From contig NC_012867.1 in the NCBI RefSeq assembly GCF_000026945.1, forward strand, positions 1,178,001 to 1,242,000: a stretch of DNA of 64,000 nucleotides, in the 5' to 3' direction. Position 1 is the first letter of the stretch; the number at the start of each line of letters is the position of its first letter. The DNA is from Candida dubliniensis CD36. Taxonomy: Eukaryota; Ascomycota; Pichiomycetes; Serinales; Debaryomycetaceae. Below are positions 1-9,627 of this stretch, one piece after another. A model generated the notes under the pieces. It had not been told where the DNA came from. It saw nothing but the letters and a program-made list of their open reading frames with translations, and ran no database searches. Position numbers and translations under genes: made by a program.

Positions 1-238
1 TAAACATGAAAACCCTCCTTGAAAAAAAAAAAAAACACACACACAATTAAACCCATCAATGACCCAAATAAATAATTAGCATTACAAAATAATTAAAATT
101 AAAACTAAGAATAATAATACTTAAACAACGTAAAACAACGTAAAACAACCATAAATCATTCAGATAAAGGTAACCAAACAAGAAGTAGATAAAACAAAAC
201 AAAACAAAACTCAATCAAAAAACCTGCTTTGAATGGTT
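1..238. other. 3' flank of SRR1 with short tandem repeats
   Basis: No gene is visible here. The stretch is A-rich and holds three copies of a 10-base unit (taaaacaacg) at about 122-150 and four copies of aaaac at about 192-211. It presumably contains the 3' untranslated region of the minus-strand gene that ends at 239. Confidence 0.5.
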
Positions 239-1096
239 TTATATTTTGTTCTTTCTTGTTATAATTATATCATCAATTGAATTTGCCATAAAATCCAAAG
301 AATAATTCAATGGCTTATGAAAGGTACAATCAATACCACACTGTTTAAACAATTCCAAATCTTGAGTACTGTTTCTTGTTGTTACGGCAACCATTCCCAT
401 GTCATCGAATTTGGAATCTTGTCTAACAAACTGAGCTATATCGATTCCATTCACATCAGGCATCTCGATATCGATAAATATGGAATCAAACGGTTGTTTA
501 TGTAGTATATCTTTAACCAATTTTGAATCTTGTATTTGAACAATATGACATTTAGGAAACAATTTAAGTAAAATACGATTAAGAATTTTCAAATTAATAA
601 TGTTATCATCCACTATAAGAAAGCTGTAGGTGGTTAATTTAGGCAAAGTCAATTGAAATTGTGGAGGTGGAACAACCGTGGTGGATTTATTAGATGATTT
701 GGATGATATTATTGAATCCTGTGGTGAAGTGGTTTGGTCATCAAATGGAGTCAAAGGTGAATAATACTCTTCATTACAATTTGATATGGTTATTTTATCA
801 AAAGGATCGAGTAGTTGATCCCGTATATCAAAGTCTTCATCTTCATCATCATCGTAGTCGTCATCAAAATAATGATTATGCGTATATAAAGTATGGTCTT
901 GTTGATCTGAATGAGTATCATCATTGTTGCTAGATTGGGTACTAATACTATCATTTTGACTACTTGTGTCCAAAGATAATTTTGGTTTGAGAGAAAAGTA
1001 GTCAACAGTTGAAGTATGATTGGTGATGGGTGGTGCAGCTGGTGATGAGCTACGAGACAAGTTATTTCTAATCATAATTGGGTTCATAGATATCAT
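239..1096 (-). CDS. SRR1: Two-component response regulator, SRR1-type
   Basis: This 285-residue protein has a low-complexity N-terminal half (Ser/Thr-rich, with an acidic Asp/Glu stretch near residues 78-90) followed by a C-terminal receiver domain at about 156-275. The receiver has the paired acidic residues D163/D164, the predicted phospho-acceptor D209 in FIDIEMP, the switch threonines at 239/240 and the conserved Lys261 in HKPL. Receiver proteins accept phosphate from histidine phosphotransfer proteins. Receiver-only yeast proteins of this kind include Candida Srr1, a stress response regulator. There is no DNA-binding domain after the receiver, unlike Skn7, and the receiver is much shorter than in Ssk1. 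A second ATG at codon 4 could be the real start. The name is from memory of Candida Srr1 and fits well. Confidence 0.85.
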   Translation of the reverse strand: MISMNPIMIRNNLSRSSSPAAPPITNHTSTVDYFSLKPKLSLDTSSQNDSISTQSSNNDDTHSDQQDHTLYTHNHYFDDDYDDDEDEDFDIRDQLLDPFDKITISNCNEEYYSPLTPFDDQTTSPQDSIISSKSSNKSTTVVPPPQFQLTLPKLTTYSFLIVDDNIINLKILNRILLKLFPKCHIVQIQDSKLVKDILHKQPFDSIFIDIEMPDVNGIDIAQFVRQDSKFDDMGMVAVTTRNSTQDLELFKQCGIDCTFHKPLNYSLDFMANSIDDIIITRKNKI

Positions 1097-4000
1097 TTAG
1101 TGTGTACAATAAATGCAATAATAACTTATGATCCAGTATTGGTTGTAAAAATTAACAAATAAAAAAAAAAAAGGAGGGAAACTGCTTGCAAAAAAAAAGG
1201 GAGGCAATTTTTCCTTTATAACGAAACTGAAAAAGGAATAATGGTAATAAGATTTGTTATATTCTTTGACTTTTAAAAGTAAACACTAATTGGTAGAAAA
1301 CAAACGTGTTCTGTCAATAGTAGATTTGATTTGGGATGGCGTTCGAATAAACTAAAGGGATGTGAAAATCAAAGAATCAATTCTGCACCCAATGATTTAG
1401 TTATTTGTTATTCCTTTTACTAATGAATATAAAGGAAACAATAACAACAATAATTGAAACTTCAAGAAAAGAAGAAATATATATATGAAATGTAGACCCT
1501 TTCAATTTGCGAAAGGGAACGAGGAATACTGTTGAATATATATATTATTAAATGAATTTAAGAATATTAATTTGAGGCAGGCAGGCAAGTTGTTTCAATT
1601 GTCCGCCTTAACAAAAAAAAACCAAACAGTACACAAAACAAAAACAAACTTACAACAATGCAGAATTGGTAAAATCAACTTTGTGATACATTCTGGTTAA
1701 TTTGCTATTGTTAAATTCAAGTAGAACAAAAACAAAAACAATAACAAATTAGGTAAGAAAAACTTTTTCTTTTTCTTTTTTTTTTTTTTTTTTCATTACT
1801 CAAACGGAAGACAATAAGAGAGGGGGAAACAAGGGGGGGGGGAAGAGAAGGGGAGTAGAGGAAGAAAGAATCATAAATTTACCCGATTAACTTCCATCTA
1901 ACTTTAGTACTTTTTTTTTTCTATTTTGCTACCATCTTTGACAAAGTAATAACCATCAATACTACCACAACTTCATGGCAACAATATTTTGTTGCTCTAT
2001 ACTTATTGCAAGAAATTACTCATTGTAAATATTTATAACTGTGCTCAAGTTACTTTGGCTTTGCAGTAATTAAATCACTCTACAATGAACTTTCGCGACT
2101 AAATAATCTGAAACAACGAGTTACAAAAGACGATTTTGTTCGTAGTTACCGACAAAGAGATACCTACGAACTTTTGACAATTTACTTTGTTTTGTCTTTT
2201 GTCGAGATCCTCAATTGAATATTGCACTTCAGTTAATATTGCCAAAATATGCCCAGATGAAATCAACTTGGTTTAGCAACAAACTTATAAGAAAAAGAAA
2301 CAAAATAATCAAATGCATGATTAACTATATTATTGTGTGGTGGTGGTGGTGGTTTGGTTGGAAAGAAGGTGATAAAAAAAAATCTGTTGCAGCAATAGAA
2401 TTAGACCACAAAAGACAAAACAGGCAAAAGAAATCCTTAGAAAACCCAACACCAAGCATATTCTAGTCGACTCCTTTATTTTTTCGTTTTGTTAAACTCT
2501 TGGGTGTGTGGTGGTGGTGGTGCATTTAATGAGCTTTCTGTTCTTCTTGTTGTTGCAATTAGTTGATAGAAATATAGTTTTTAGTTTTAAAGTTTGTTTC
2601 GTATCCTAAGGCGTCTTGCCGCCATTTTTTTTTTTCCCAAACAAAATCTTCGGTTAACAAGGGAATAAACTCAAAGTTTATATTTTCATCAAAATGGTCA
2701 ACGTTTAAACTTTAACACTTCACAACTTGCCATCTCTCCAAACCCTTAGCATGAACCATATTTCCATTTCTTTCTTTTTATTTTTGCTGTCAATGCTGGA
2801 GTGCGATTGCTCTTTCACATTCACAGTCTCAATGTCAATGGGTAACAAGAATAATAGTTTTAATCTGAACTAAAAAAATAATAGTTTTTACTCATCACAG
2901 CAATTTTAACAAACAAAAAAAGTTTTTTTTTTTTTTTTGTTCGCTCGGAACGATACAAGGAATCGTCGGATGCATTCATTAACAATTAACATGTTTATGA
3001 TCTTTCAATGCAAAAGTAACAAAGACGAAATGCTACGCCGGAACTCCTCAATCCACATACACACTAACACACATCCACTTGCATATAACCGACATTGACA
3101 CTGGATATGACAAACACCAACTTGCTCCAACCCTGTCAAAAACCAAACTCTATAATAATGTGTCATTCATGAATATACTAAATGGTATTAGATGAAGCTT
3201 CCAATCAATTAAAAAAAACAAAAAGTGGGGTTAATTAAATAAATCAGCCATTTTTTTTCCTCCAAAGATATACGGAATAGCGGTTCTACTAATACCATTC
3301 GTGATTTAAACAATTGTATGCAAGTTATTGTTGTCGACACTATTTGTACAGCGACTAAAACTACCAAGACATCAACTACTTACCAAGAAACATCAGATAA
3401 GTTCTGGAGCTATGCATGATTGATAATTTGTCGAAATTACCTTTATTCTTTCATTCTCTGCTCCCCTCAATTCTCATGTGCTGGAGCATCAAATTCTTCT
3501 TCTGTGAGATGTTTGCCAAATTTTGCGTTTGCTTGCATTCCCTTACTTATTATAGTAAGAATTTGCCTTTTGATATAGGGTCAACAAATTGGTATGTAGA
3601 CGTGTTTGTGTGTAGGTAAACAACACTCTCACGAGCTGGCAATGAATCTCCCCTGCTGAAATAACTCCCCTAGAGTAGTTTGCTTGCATTTGCTGATAAT
3701 AATAATTTCCTTCACAAATGTACAGATCAGTTCTCAGTCGTTCTTGTGAAAGTATGAATAATAAATTGGATGATTTCAGGTACATTACACATTTAAATTT
3801 TTAATTTTTCTTTGTTCTTTCTTTAGTTCAACATTAAAGCCTTTGTTATTGTTATATTTCAATTGTTAACAACAAAAAGCGCCACAATGATATGGCGATT
3901 TCGCACATCCTTGTAATTGGGTAGTTTATAAAAGCAAGTTTTATTAAAAGCTTTATGACAAACAGAAGAAACAGAGAGACCGTACAACAACAACTTCTAT

Positions 4001-5194
4001 TGTCGAGTATAGTTGTCTACAATATGTAGGATGCACAAACATTGTTTCAGCCACCGCCCGTAGTAAATATTTTTTTTATAACCTTTGTTACCCCTGATTT
4101 GGATCAACTAAAAACTAAAAAAAAAAAAAAAAAATTGCCATTCACACACACATTCTTTCTAATCTGTGGACAAACACATTGATACACCTGAATTTCCTAA
4201 TTCATACAATAAAATATTACCCCAGTTGGTATTAAAACATAACTCTTTAAGCGTGTTAGTGGGAACTCCTTTTTTTATTTTTCTTGTACAAGAATACATG
4301 ATTGGTGTTTTGTGTGATTTAATGGAATTTCAATGTACTTAAATGCCTGGAAATTTCAGGTACGTGTCTCACAGAATTCCAGGTCGACAAGAATAAAACT
4401 GTTGAAACCACAAAAAAAAAACAAATAAACTGAGTACTTTTCAGATAATAAGAATCGTTGTCATGGAGCCATTATGAATAGCTTATCAAAAAGATCACAT
4501 TTCAGTAAAGATTAGCAGTATCTATTGTAGTAGTGAATTGTAACAAGACAATTACTGGGCTGATCGTTTTTCCTTTTTTTTTTTTGTTGGATCATTTCTC
4601 GTGCCTGTTTGTTTCTTGACAGGCTTACAGATGCATACCAGTTTATCAAAGTCCCAAAATACACAAAATCAACCAGCTGATTGCAATAATAATTGGAAAC
4701 ATAGATTTTCGTCTAAGAAAGGGGTATCTATTGTTAAGGTCCCCGCTTTTTCTTTTTTTTTTTTTTCTATTATAGGTTCGGATTTTGGGTTGGCAAAATA
4801 TCACCATGCTCGGTCTAATATGTGTGCTGCTGCTATATGTGGAGTGACAGCATATACTGATAGGAATTGTCATTTCAACCCAACAGGATGTTCTTCAACT
4901 CTTAATAAAAAAGATAAGATTTCTGGTCAACTTTGAGTTTTTCCTATTTCTTACATTCCACACGTACTGTTTTGTACTTCACACGACACGGTCTTTCCCG
5001 AATCATCATAACCCAGATTAAACTATTCTCTCCTTACATATTACATTCTAATTTAATACAGAGAACTTGGGTTCCTAGTGTTAGACGATGAAAGAATGAA
5101 TGTTATGCACTTCTATTCTATTTTTTTGTCGACGTTCTAGTTCTATATACATGCTCTATGCCAAAATCAGGCCATATTCTTATTACTACTGCTA
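1097..5194. other. 4.1 kb intergenic region upstream of SRR1
   Basis: This is by far the longest spacer in the window. It lies between the start of the response regulator and the 3' end of MTG2. It contains many poly-A/T runs, a G10 run at 1833-1842, two similar GTGTGGTGGTGGTGGT tracts near 2335-2352 and 2506-2522, and four CCCCT (STRE-type) motifs at 3463, 3650, 3667 and 4091. One ATG-initiated frame of 101 codons (4631-4936) is open but contains a poly-T-encoded Phe run and resembles no family I know. I see no tRNA, LTR or other clear element. A long regulatory region or an unannotated non-coding transcript is possible. Confidence 0.5.
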
Positions 5195-6856
5195 TTAAAG
5201 TGGTTGAGGTATCTTCTTCTTCGTCGTCTGGGCTATTTCTCCCATCAATTTGATACACCTATCAACATTCTCTCCCTTCGGCGCACATACCGGTACAATC
5301 TTCCATTCACTATGATTTTGTTCAATATAGTCGCGGAGCACTTTGAAATTGGCACCTTCTGAACTCAAGTCAGCTTTAGTAGCAACCACCAATACTTGCT
5401 TATCTTTCATACGACGACGACCCACCTCTTCCAACAAGATTTTCAAGTCATTGACTGGATTTGCCGACTCTAGCGAAACAACAAATACCAATCCTCCTGA
5501 ACGTTCAATGTGTCGCAAAAAATCCAATCCCATTCCTTTATTCTGGGATGCACCTTTTATAATACCAGGAATATCAGCCACAGTAAATGGGTCCTTATCG
5601 ATCCTTGTGAAAATCGTTCCCACGGTAGGTTGCAAAGTAGTGAATTCCCAATGACCAACTCTTGGTCGAGCCTTTGAAATTGCTCTCAACAAAGAAGATT
5701 TGCCTGCATTAGGCAATCCCACCAACCCCAAATCAGCAATTAACTTTAATTCCAACAAGAAATTAGCAGTTATTCCTGGTCTTCCCATTTTACAAAATCT
5801 TGGTCCTTTAATTTCTTTAGTTAAAAAATGCATGTTACCAAGACCTCCTTTTCCACCACGTAACAATAGTAAGGGTTTCTGTGTAACTTGATTACAATCT
5901 AACCCCACAATGGGGAATCTGTCATTATAGCCTTCTTCAAATAGTAATTCCTCATCATAACCAGTGACTTTTTCGTTCAAAGCTTGGAAAAAATCCTTGT
6001 CTCTAAAATACTCTTCATCATGCTCTTTAAATATCCATCCTTCTCCAGGACGATATCCACCACGATTCAACTGAATAAAATCCCTATCATCAATATCAAA
6101 TTCCATAAACACATCATTTAATGCATCACCTTCTCTTTGACTGACAAATTTTTTAAAATCTTGGGGATCAGGTATCCATCGAACTATTGTCCCCAAGGGG
6201 ATATCAATAATTATATCATCTCCACTTTTCCCATCCAATTGTGATCCTTTACCTGGTTGTCCGCCTTTGGCCACATATCTCTTTTGTAGTCCATGTAAAC
6301 TAGTGATATTTTTATCGACAACATTCAAATAGATACTACCACCATTGCCTCCATCGCCTCCATCAGGAGGACCCATTGGTTTGAAATTGTCCTTGAAAAA
6401 TGAAACGCATCCATTCCCTCCATTCCCACTGGTCAATTTAATCAACTTTAAATCGATAAATTTTTTGTTTTCAACTCTAGCAGCTCGTTTTGCTTTAAGA
6501 ACGGTTAAATTCAGATAGAATACATGATGAGAATGATGAGTATTACCAAAGAAATAATCTGCGATTGATGTGGTAGCAGTGGTTAGACCGGTAGTTAAGT
6601 TGCGTGATAATTCGGTTATTTTTATCATGGGAGTATCAGAATCTTGCAGGCTTCCATCTTGTGGTTCATGGTAGTTGGTTGGATAAATGGTTCGTTCGTA
6701 AGATTTTGGCGATGTTGGTTTTGTTGTATGAATTTTAAAGTTCTTGGGCTGGTCTAAAGTGTCCTGGGATTTCGATTGCAACAGTGTGGTCGTGTCTAGT
6801 AGTTCATGACGTAAACTAGTTGATATTGAAAAACTCCGGTATAGCCTTGGAATCAT
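5195..6856 (-). CDS. MTG2: Mitochondrial Obg-family GTPase Mtg2
   Basis: The 553-residue product has an N-terminal extension rich in Arg, Ser and Thr that looks like a mitochondrial presequence. An Obg-type glycine-rich domain follows (about residues 133-375, with GGDGGNGG and KGGQPGKGS stretches). The C-terminal G domain has G1 GLPNAGKSS near 380, G3 VADIPG near 427 and G4 ATKAD near 490. Obg proteins of this type bind the large ribosomal subunit. Yeast Mtg2 is a peripheral protein of the inner mitochondrial membrane needed for mitochondrial 54S ribosome assembly. The length is slightly above the roughly 520 residues of the Saccharomyces protein. The gene is transcribed away from the small reading frame at 7162. 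Confidence 0.88.
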   Translation of the reverse strand: MIPRLYRSFSISTSLRHELLDTTTLLQSKSQDTLDQPKNFKIHTTKPTSPKSYERTIYPTNYHEPQDGSLQDSDTPMIKITELSRNLTTGLTTATTSIADYFFGNTHHSHHVFYLNLTVLKAKRAARVENKKFIDLKLIKLTSGNGGNGCVSFFKDNFKPMGPPDGGDGGNGGSIYLNVVDKNITSLHGLQKRYVAKGGQPGKGSQLDGKSGDDIIIDIPLGTIVRWIPDPQDFKKFVSQREGDALNDVFMEFDIDDRDFIQLNRGGYRPGEGWIFKEHDEEYFRDKDFFQALNEKVTGYDEELLFEEGYNDRFPIVGLDCNQVTQKPLLLLRGGKGGLGNMHFLTKEIKGPRFCKMGRPGITANFLLELKLIADLGLVGLPNAGKSSLLRAISKARPRVGHWEFTTLQPTVGTIFTRIDKDPFTVADIPGIIKGASQNKGMGLDFLRHIERSGGLVFVVSLESANPVNDLKILLEEVGRRRMKDKQVLVVATKADLSSEGANFKVLRDYIEQNHSEWKIVPVCAPKGENVDRCIKLMGEIAQTTKKKIPQPL

Positions 6857-7161
6857 TGTTGATGAATATTGCTGGATTATAGCGGTTGGTTCGTATGGAT
6901 AATTTTCAGTTCGATTTTTTTTTTTTTTTTTTTTCAGCTGATTGCTTGTAGTTCCTACATTAGCTTACTGTTTCAAGTTGCAAAACCACCACTCAAATAT
7001 AAACATTAAAGACAGAGATAAGTCATATACTTAGTTTAGCATAATTCATTTTTCTTGTATTTGTAGAATTAGTAGTGCAATAACTATTGTCTCGACTTTA
7101 TGTAGTATGTAAAAATATGATGGTTGATTCTGCAAGATACCACGTAAAGAAATTTTTCAAA
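6857..7161. promoter_or_regulatory. MTG2 upstream region
   Basis: This 305-base spacer contains a T-run of about 18 at 6918-6935 and otherwise AT-rich sequence. A perfect RRPE-type motif lies at its right end (see 7150). No gene is visible. Confidence 0.4.
7150..7159 (-). promoter_or_regulatory. RRPE-like element (TGAAAAATTT)
   Basis: On the minus strand this decamer reads TGAAAAATTT, a perfect match to the ribosomal RNA processing element of yeasts. It lies about 270 bases before the DBP8 start. Together with the PAC motif at 7318 it forms the usual pair found in promoters of ribosome biogenesis genes. The match is seen; the function is inferred. Confidence 0.5.
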
Positions 7162-7401
7162 TTATCTCTTTACAAAGAAATTCGTTACAACATACTTCAA
7201 TAGCATATTGCCAACAATTTGTTTTGCATCCTCTGGTGTCCATATCTTGCTAATCTCCAATTCATGTAAACCCGTATCTGGAACGCATCGCCATTCCCAT
7301 GGCACTTTCAACTTCACGCGATGAGCCAAGACTACATAAGAAAAAAAAATAAAATAAAAAATGATTAACACAACCAATCCAACCTCCTACAATATACTCA
7401 T
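7162..7401 (-). CDS. Possible spliced 57-residue microgene, unknown function
   Basis: A minus-strand frame from about 7331 to 7162 encodes a non-repetitive peptide (AHRVKLKVPWEWRCVPDTG... ending NFFVKR) with no in-frame ATG before it. A tiny first exon ATGA (7401-7398), followed by GTATAT and a 66-base intron ending TTATGTAG (7397-7332), would join in frame to give M-I-L-A-H-R and 57 residues in total. Very short first exons are common among spliced yeast genes, but I see no exact branch-point TACTAAC, only a TGTTAAT-like sequence. The proposed ATG is just 23 bases from the divergent DBP8 start, and the coding exon would contain the DBP8 PAC motif. I do not recognise the protein. It could be an unannotated small gene or a chance open frame. 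Confidence 0.35.
7318..7325 (+). promoter_or_regulatory. PAC element (GCGATGAG)
   Basis: The octamer GCGATGAG is the core of the polymerase A and C (PAC) motif. It sits 100 bases upstream of the DBP8 ATG, a typical distance for ribosome biogenesis promoters, and pairs with the RRPE at 7150. It overlaps the predicted coding exon of the antisense microgene. Confidence 0.6.
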
Positions 7402-7424
7402 ATATTTCTATCACAATAATTACA

Positions 7425-8747
7425 ATGTCATTTAACGATTTAGGAGTGGCCAGATGGCTTAGTGAGTCTCTTGATGCTATGAAAATATATACTCCAACGT
7501 CCATTCAATCAGCATGTATCCCAGCAATTTTGAAGGGCCATGATTGCATTGGAGGTGCTAAAACTGGTAGTGGTAAAACTATTGCCTTTGCCGCCCCCAT
7601 GTTAACTCGATGGTCAGAGGACCCCTTTGGAATATTCGGCTTGATTTTGACACCAACACGTGAATTGGCATTACAAATAGCCGAACAGTTTGCTGCATTG
7701 GGAGCAAATATGAATATTAAAGTGGCTGTTGTCGTTGGGGGTGAAGATTTTGTTCAACAAACTTTGGCACTACAAAGAAAACCTCATTTTGTTATTGCGA
7801 CCCCTGGTAGATTGGCCGATCATATTTTAAACAGTGGAGAGGAAACCATTAGTGGGTTAAGGAGAGTTAAATACTTGGTATTGGATGAAGCTGATCGATT
7901 ATTGAGTAATAGTTTTGGAAGTGATTTACAACGGTGCTTTGACGTACTACCACCGAGCGATAAACGACAAACATTGTTGTTCACGGCTACCATAACTGAT
8001 GCTGTGAGGGCATTAAAGGAGAAGCCACCAACTCCAGGTAAGCCTCCGGTGTTTATGCACGAAGTTGAAACAGTTGATAAAGTGGCTATACCGTCAACAT
8101 TACAAATATCGTATGTGTTTGTTCCTTCCTATGTCAAAGAAGCATATTTGAATAGTATATTACATCTTGAGCAGTTTAAGGATTCTACAGCGGTGATATT
8201 CGTAAATAGAACAACAACGGCTGAAGTTTTGCGAAGAATGTTAAGGAAATTGGATTTCCGAGTTGCATCATTGCATTCAGAAATGCCCCAATCGGAAAGA
8301 ACCAATTCATTGCATAGATTCAAAGCCGGTGCAGCCAGAATATTGATAGCCACTGATGTTGCCTCGAGAGGTTTGGATATCCCCACAGTAGAACTTGTGA
8401 TTAATTTTGATATCCCAGCTGATCCTGATGATTTCATTCATAGAGTCGGTAGAACTGCCAGAGCAGGGAGAAAGGGTGATGCAGTGTCAATTATTGGAGA
8501 AAAAGATATTGATAGAATTCAAAGCATCGAAGAAAGAATCAATAAGAAAATGGAGTTGCTAGAAGATGTTAATGATGATAATGTAATCAAAGAATCCTTG
8601 AGTGCCACATCAGTAGCTAAACGTGAATCATTAATGGAGATGGATAAAGAAAATTTCGGCGAACGCAAAAAAATTAACAGAAAGAAACATGGACTTGACA
8701 AAGTGAAACCAGTAAAGGTAGCAAAGCCAAAGAAATCTAAAAAATAA
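7425..8747 (+). CDS. DBP8: DEAD-box RNA helicase Dbp8
   Basis: The 440-residue protein carries the full DEAD-box set in order: a Q motif near the N-terminus (FNDLGV...YTPTSIQ), Walker A GAKTGSGKT, PTRELALQ, DEAD, the motif III position as TAT, and HRVGRTARAG near residue 346. The C-terminal tail is Lys-rich. Dbp8 is a nucleolar ATP-dependent RNA helicase needed for 18S rRNA maturation and 40S assembly. In yeast it is stimulated by Esf2. The length matches the family (about 430). RRPE and PAC motifs upstream support co-regulation with ribosome biogenesis genes. Its stop is only 24 bases from the stop of the convergent DUF202 gene. Confidence 0.9.
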   Translation: MSFNDLGVARWLSESLDAMKIYTPTSIQSACIPAILKGHDCIGGAKTGSGKTIAFAAPMLTRWSEDPFGIFGLILTPTRELALQIAEQFAALGANMNIKVAVVVGGEDFVQQTLALQRKPHFVIATPGRLADHILNSGEETISGLRRVKYLVLDEADRLLSNSFGSDLQRCFDVLPPSDKRQTLLFTATITDAVRALKEKPPTPGKPPVFMHEVETVDKVAIPSTLQISYVFVPSYVKEAYLNSILHLEQFKDSTAVIFVNRTTTAEVLRRMLRKLDFRVASLHSEMPQSERTNSLHRFKAGAARILIATDVASRGLDIPTVELVINFDIPADPDDFIHRVGRTARAGRKGDAVSIIGEKDIDRIQSIEERINKKMELLEDVNDDNVIKESLSATSVAKRESLMEMDKENFGERKKINRKKHGLDKVKPVKVAKPKKSKK

Positions 8748-8771
8748 CCCCTCCCTCCTGTATGCATTATA

Positions 8772-9347
8772 TTAAGACTGTTCTATATACCCTTCAACAA
8801 TCATGGTGATGTTTATCGCCATCAACGTTACAATGATGCTCGTCATTCCAATTATGGTTGTCAAATTGTTAAAACTATAAGTAGCGATTTTATGTTTAGC
8901 ATATCGATTTATAGTAACAAAATAATTAATGCCAGTGACAAATAACACAAACAAAGCAAGAACAAGTAGTATATAAGATATGGCACTATTGAATGCTGTA
9001 TGATTGAAATACTTTTTCTTGTTGTTACCAGAATTATCATCTGGCGTCCCAGAAGTGTCTAATTTGAAATTTAGTATTATACCTAAAGCGGTGAAGAACA
9101 ATGCAGTTGCAAATCTAACAAAAGTGAGACAAGTTCTTTCCAGTTGTAATACATCTCTGGGTTCAGAAGTCTCTACTTTCATAACCAAACTGTAGGGGAA
9201 TTTTGATTGAACTTTCGGCCGAGATGTGGGTGGTCTGGTATAAGAAAGTTTTCTTTGACGTAGTTGTAAACCATTTTGCGTTTGCAAATCCCCAGACGTG
9301 CCTTCATAAGCTTCAATTTCCTCCTCAAGTTCTCTTAAATTTGTCAT
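8772..9347 (-). CDS. DUF202-family membrane protein
   Basis: This 191-residue protein has a cytosolic N-terminal region of about 75 residues and then three predicted membrane helices (about 76-95, 121-143 and 161-184). The motif LERTCLTFVRFATALF at 69-84 is the signature of DUF202 (YidH-type) proteins, which share this fold with the VTC1 subunit of the vacuolar polyphosphate polymerase. The protein is longer than Vtc1, and the N-terminal extension is different, so I do not equate the two. Substrate and function are unknown. The gene is convergent with DBP8 and divergent from BRF1, sharing a 276-base promoter region with the latter. Confidence 0.75.
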   Translation of the reverse strand: MTNLRELEEEIEAYEGTSGDLQTQNGLQLRQRKLSYTRPPTSRPKVQSKFPYSLVMKVETSEPRDVLQLERTCLTFVRFATALFFTALGIILNFKLDTSGTPDDNSGNNKKKYFNHTAFNSAISYILLVLALFVLFVTGINYFVTINRYAKHKIATYSFNNLTTIIGMTSIIVTLMAINITMIVEGYIEQS

Positions 9348-9615
9348 TTGATTTTAGTTGATTAATTGTTTATCACAAAGTCCTGGTTGTTTGTGTGCTT
9401 TGTTTTTTTTTTAACCCTTTTTTACCAACTCGTTTATCATTCCTTGTTACATTATTATAATTCCTCGCTTTATTCTAAATAGCGTGTGCAAAACAAAAAA
9501 AAAAAATACCATCTAAAATTTCTCTTTTTATTGTACACACTTCATTTGTTTTGATTTATACTACACTTTAAATACCAACCAATAATCAATATAATTCGGG
9601 AAATATAATCTTATT

Positions 9616-9627
9616 ATGTCAATATGA
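9616..9627 (+). promoter_or_regulatory. Three-codon upstream ORF overlapping the BRF1 start
   Basis: The sequence ATG TCA ATA TGA ends within the BRF1 initiation codon, so stop and start share the bases ATGA. If the mRNA begins upstream of 9616, ribosomes would meet this ATG first. The leader length is not known, so a role in translational control is only a suggestion. Confidence 0.4.

Noticed and set aside
2335..2522. Two GTGTGGTGGTGGTGGT tracts as a possible dispersed repeat
   Set aside because: They are simple trinucleotide runs without shared flanks, so no element can be claimed.
7262..7504. 80-codon minus-strand frame over the DBP8 start
   Set aside because: It lies antisense to conserved DBP8 coding sequence and crosses the candidate microgene in another frame; it is a shadow frame.
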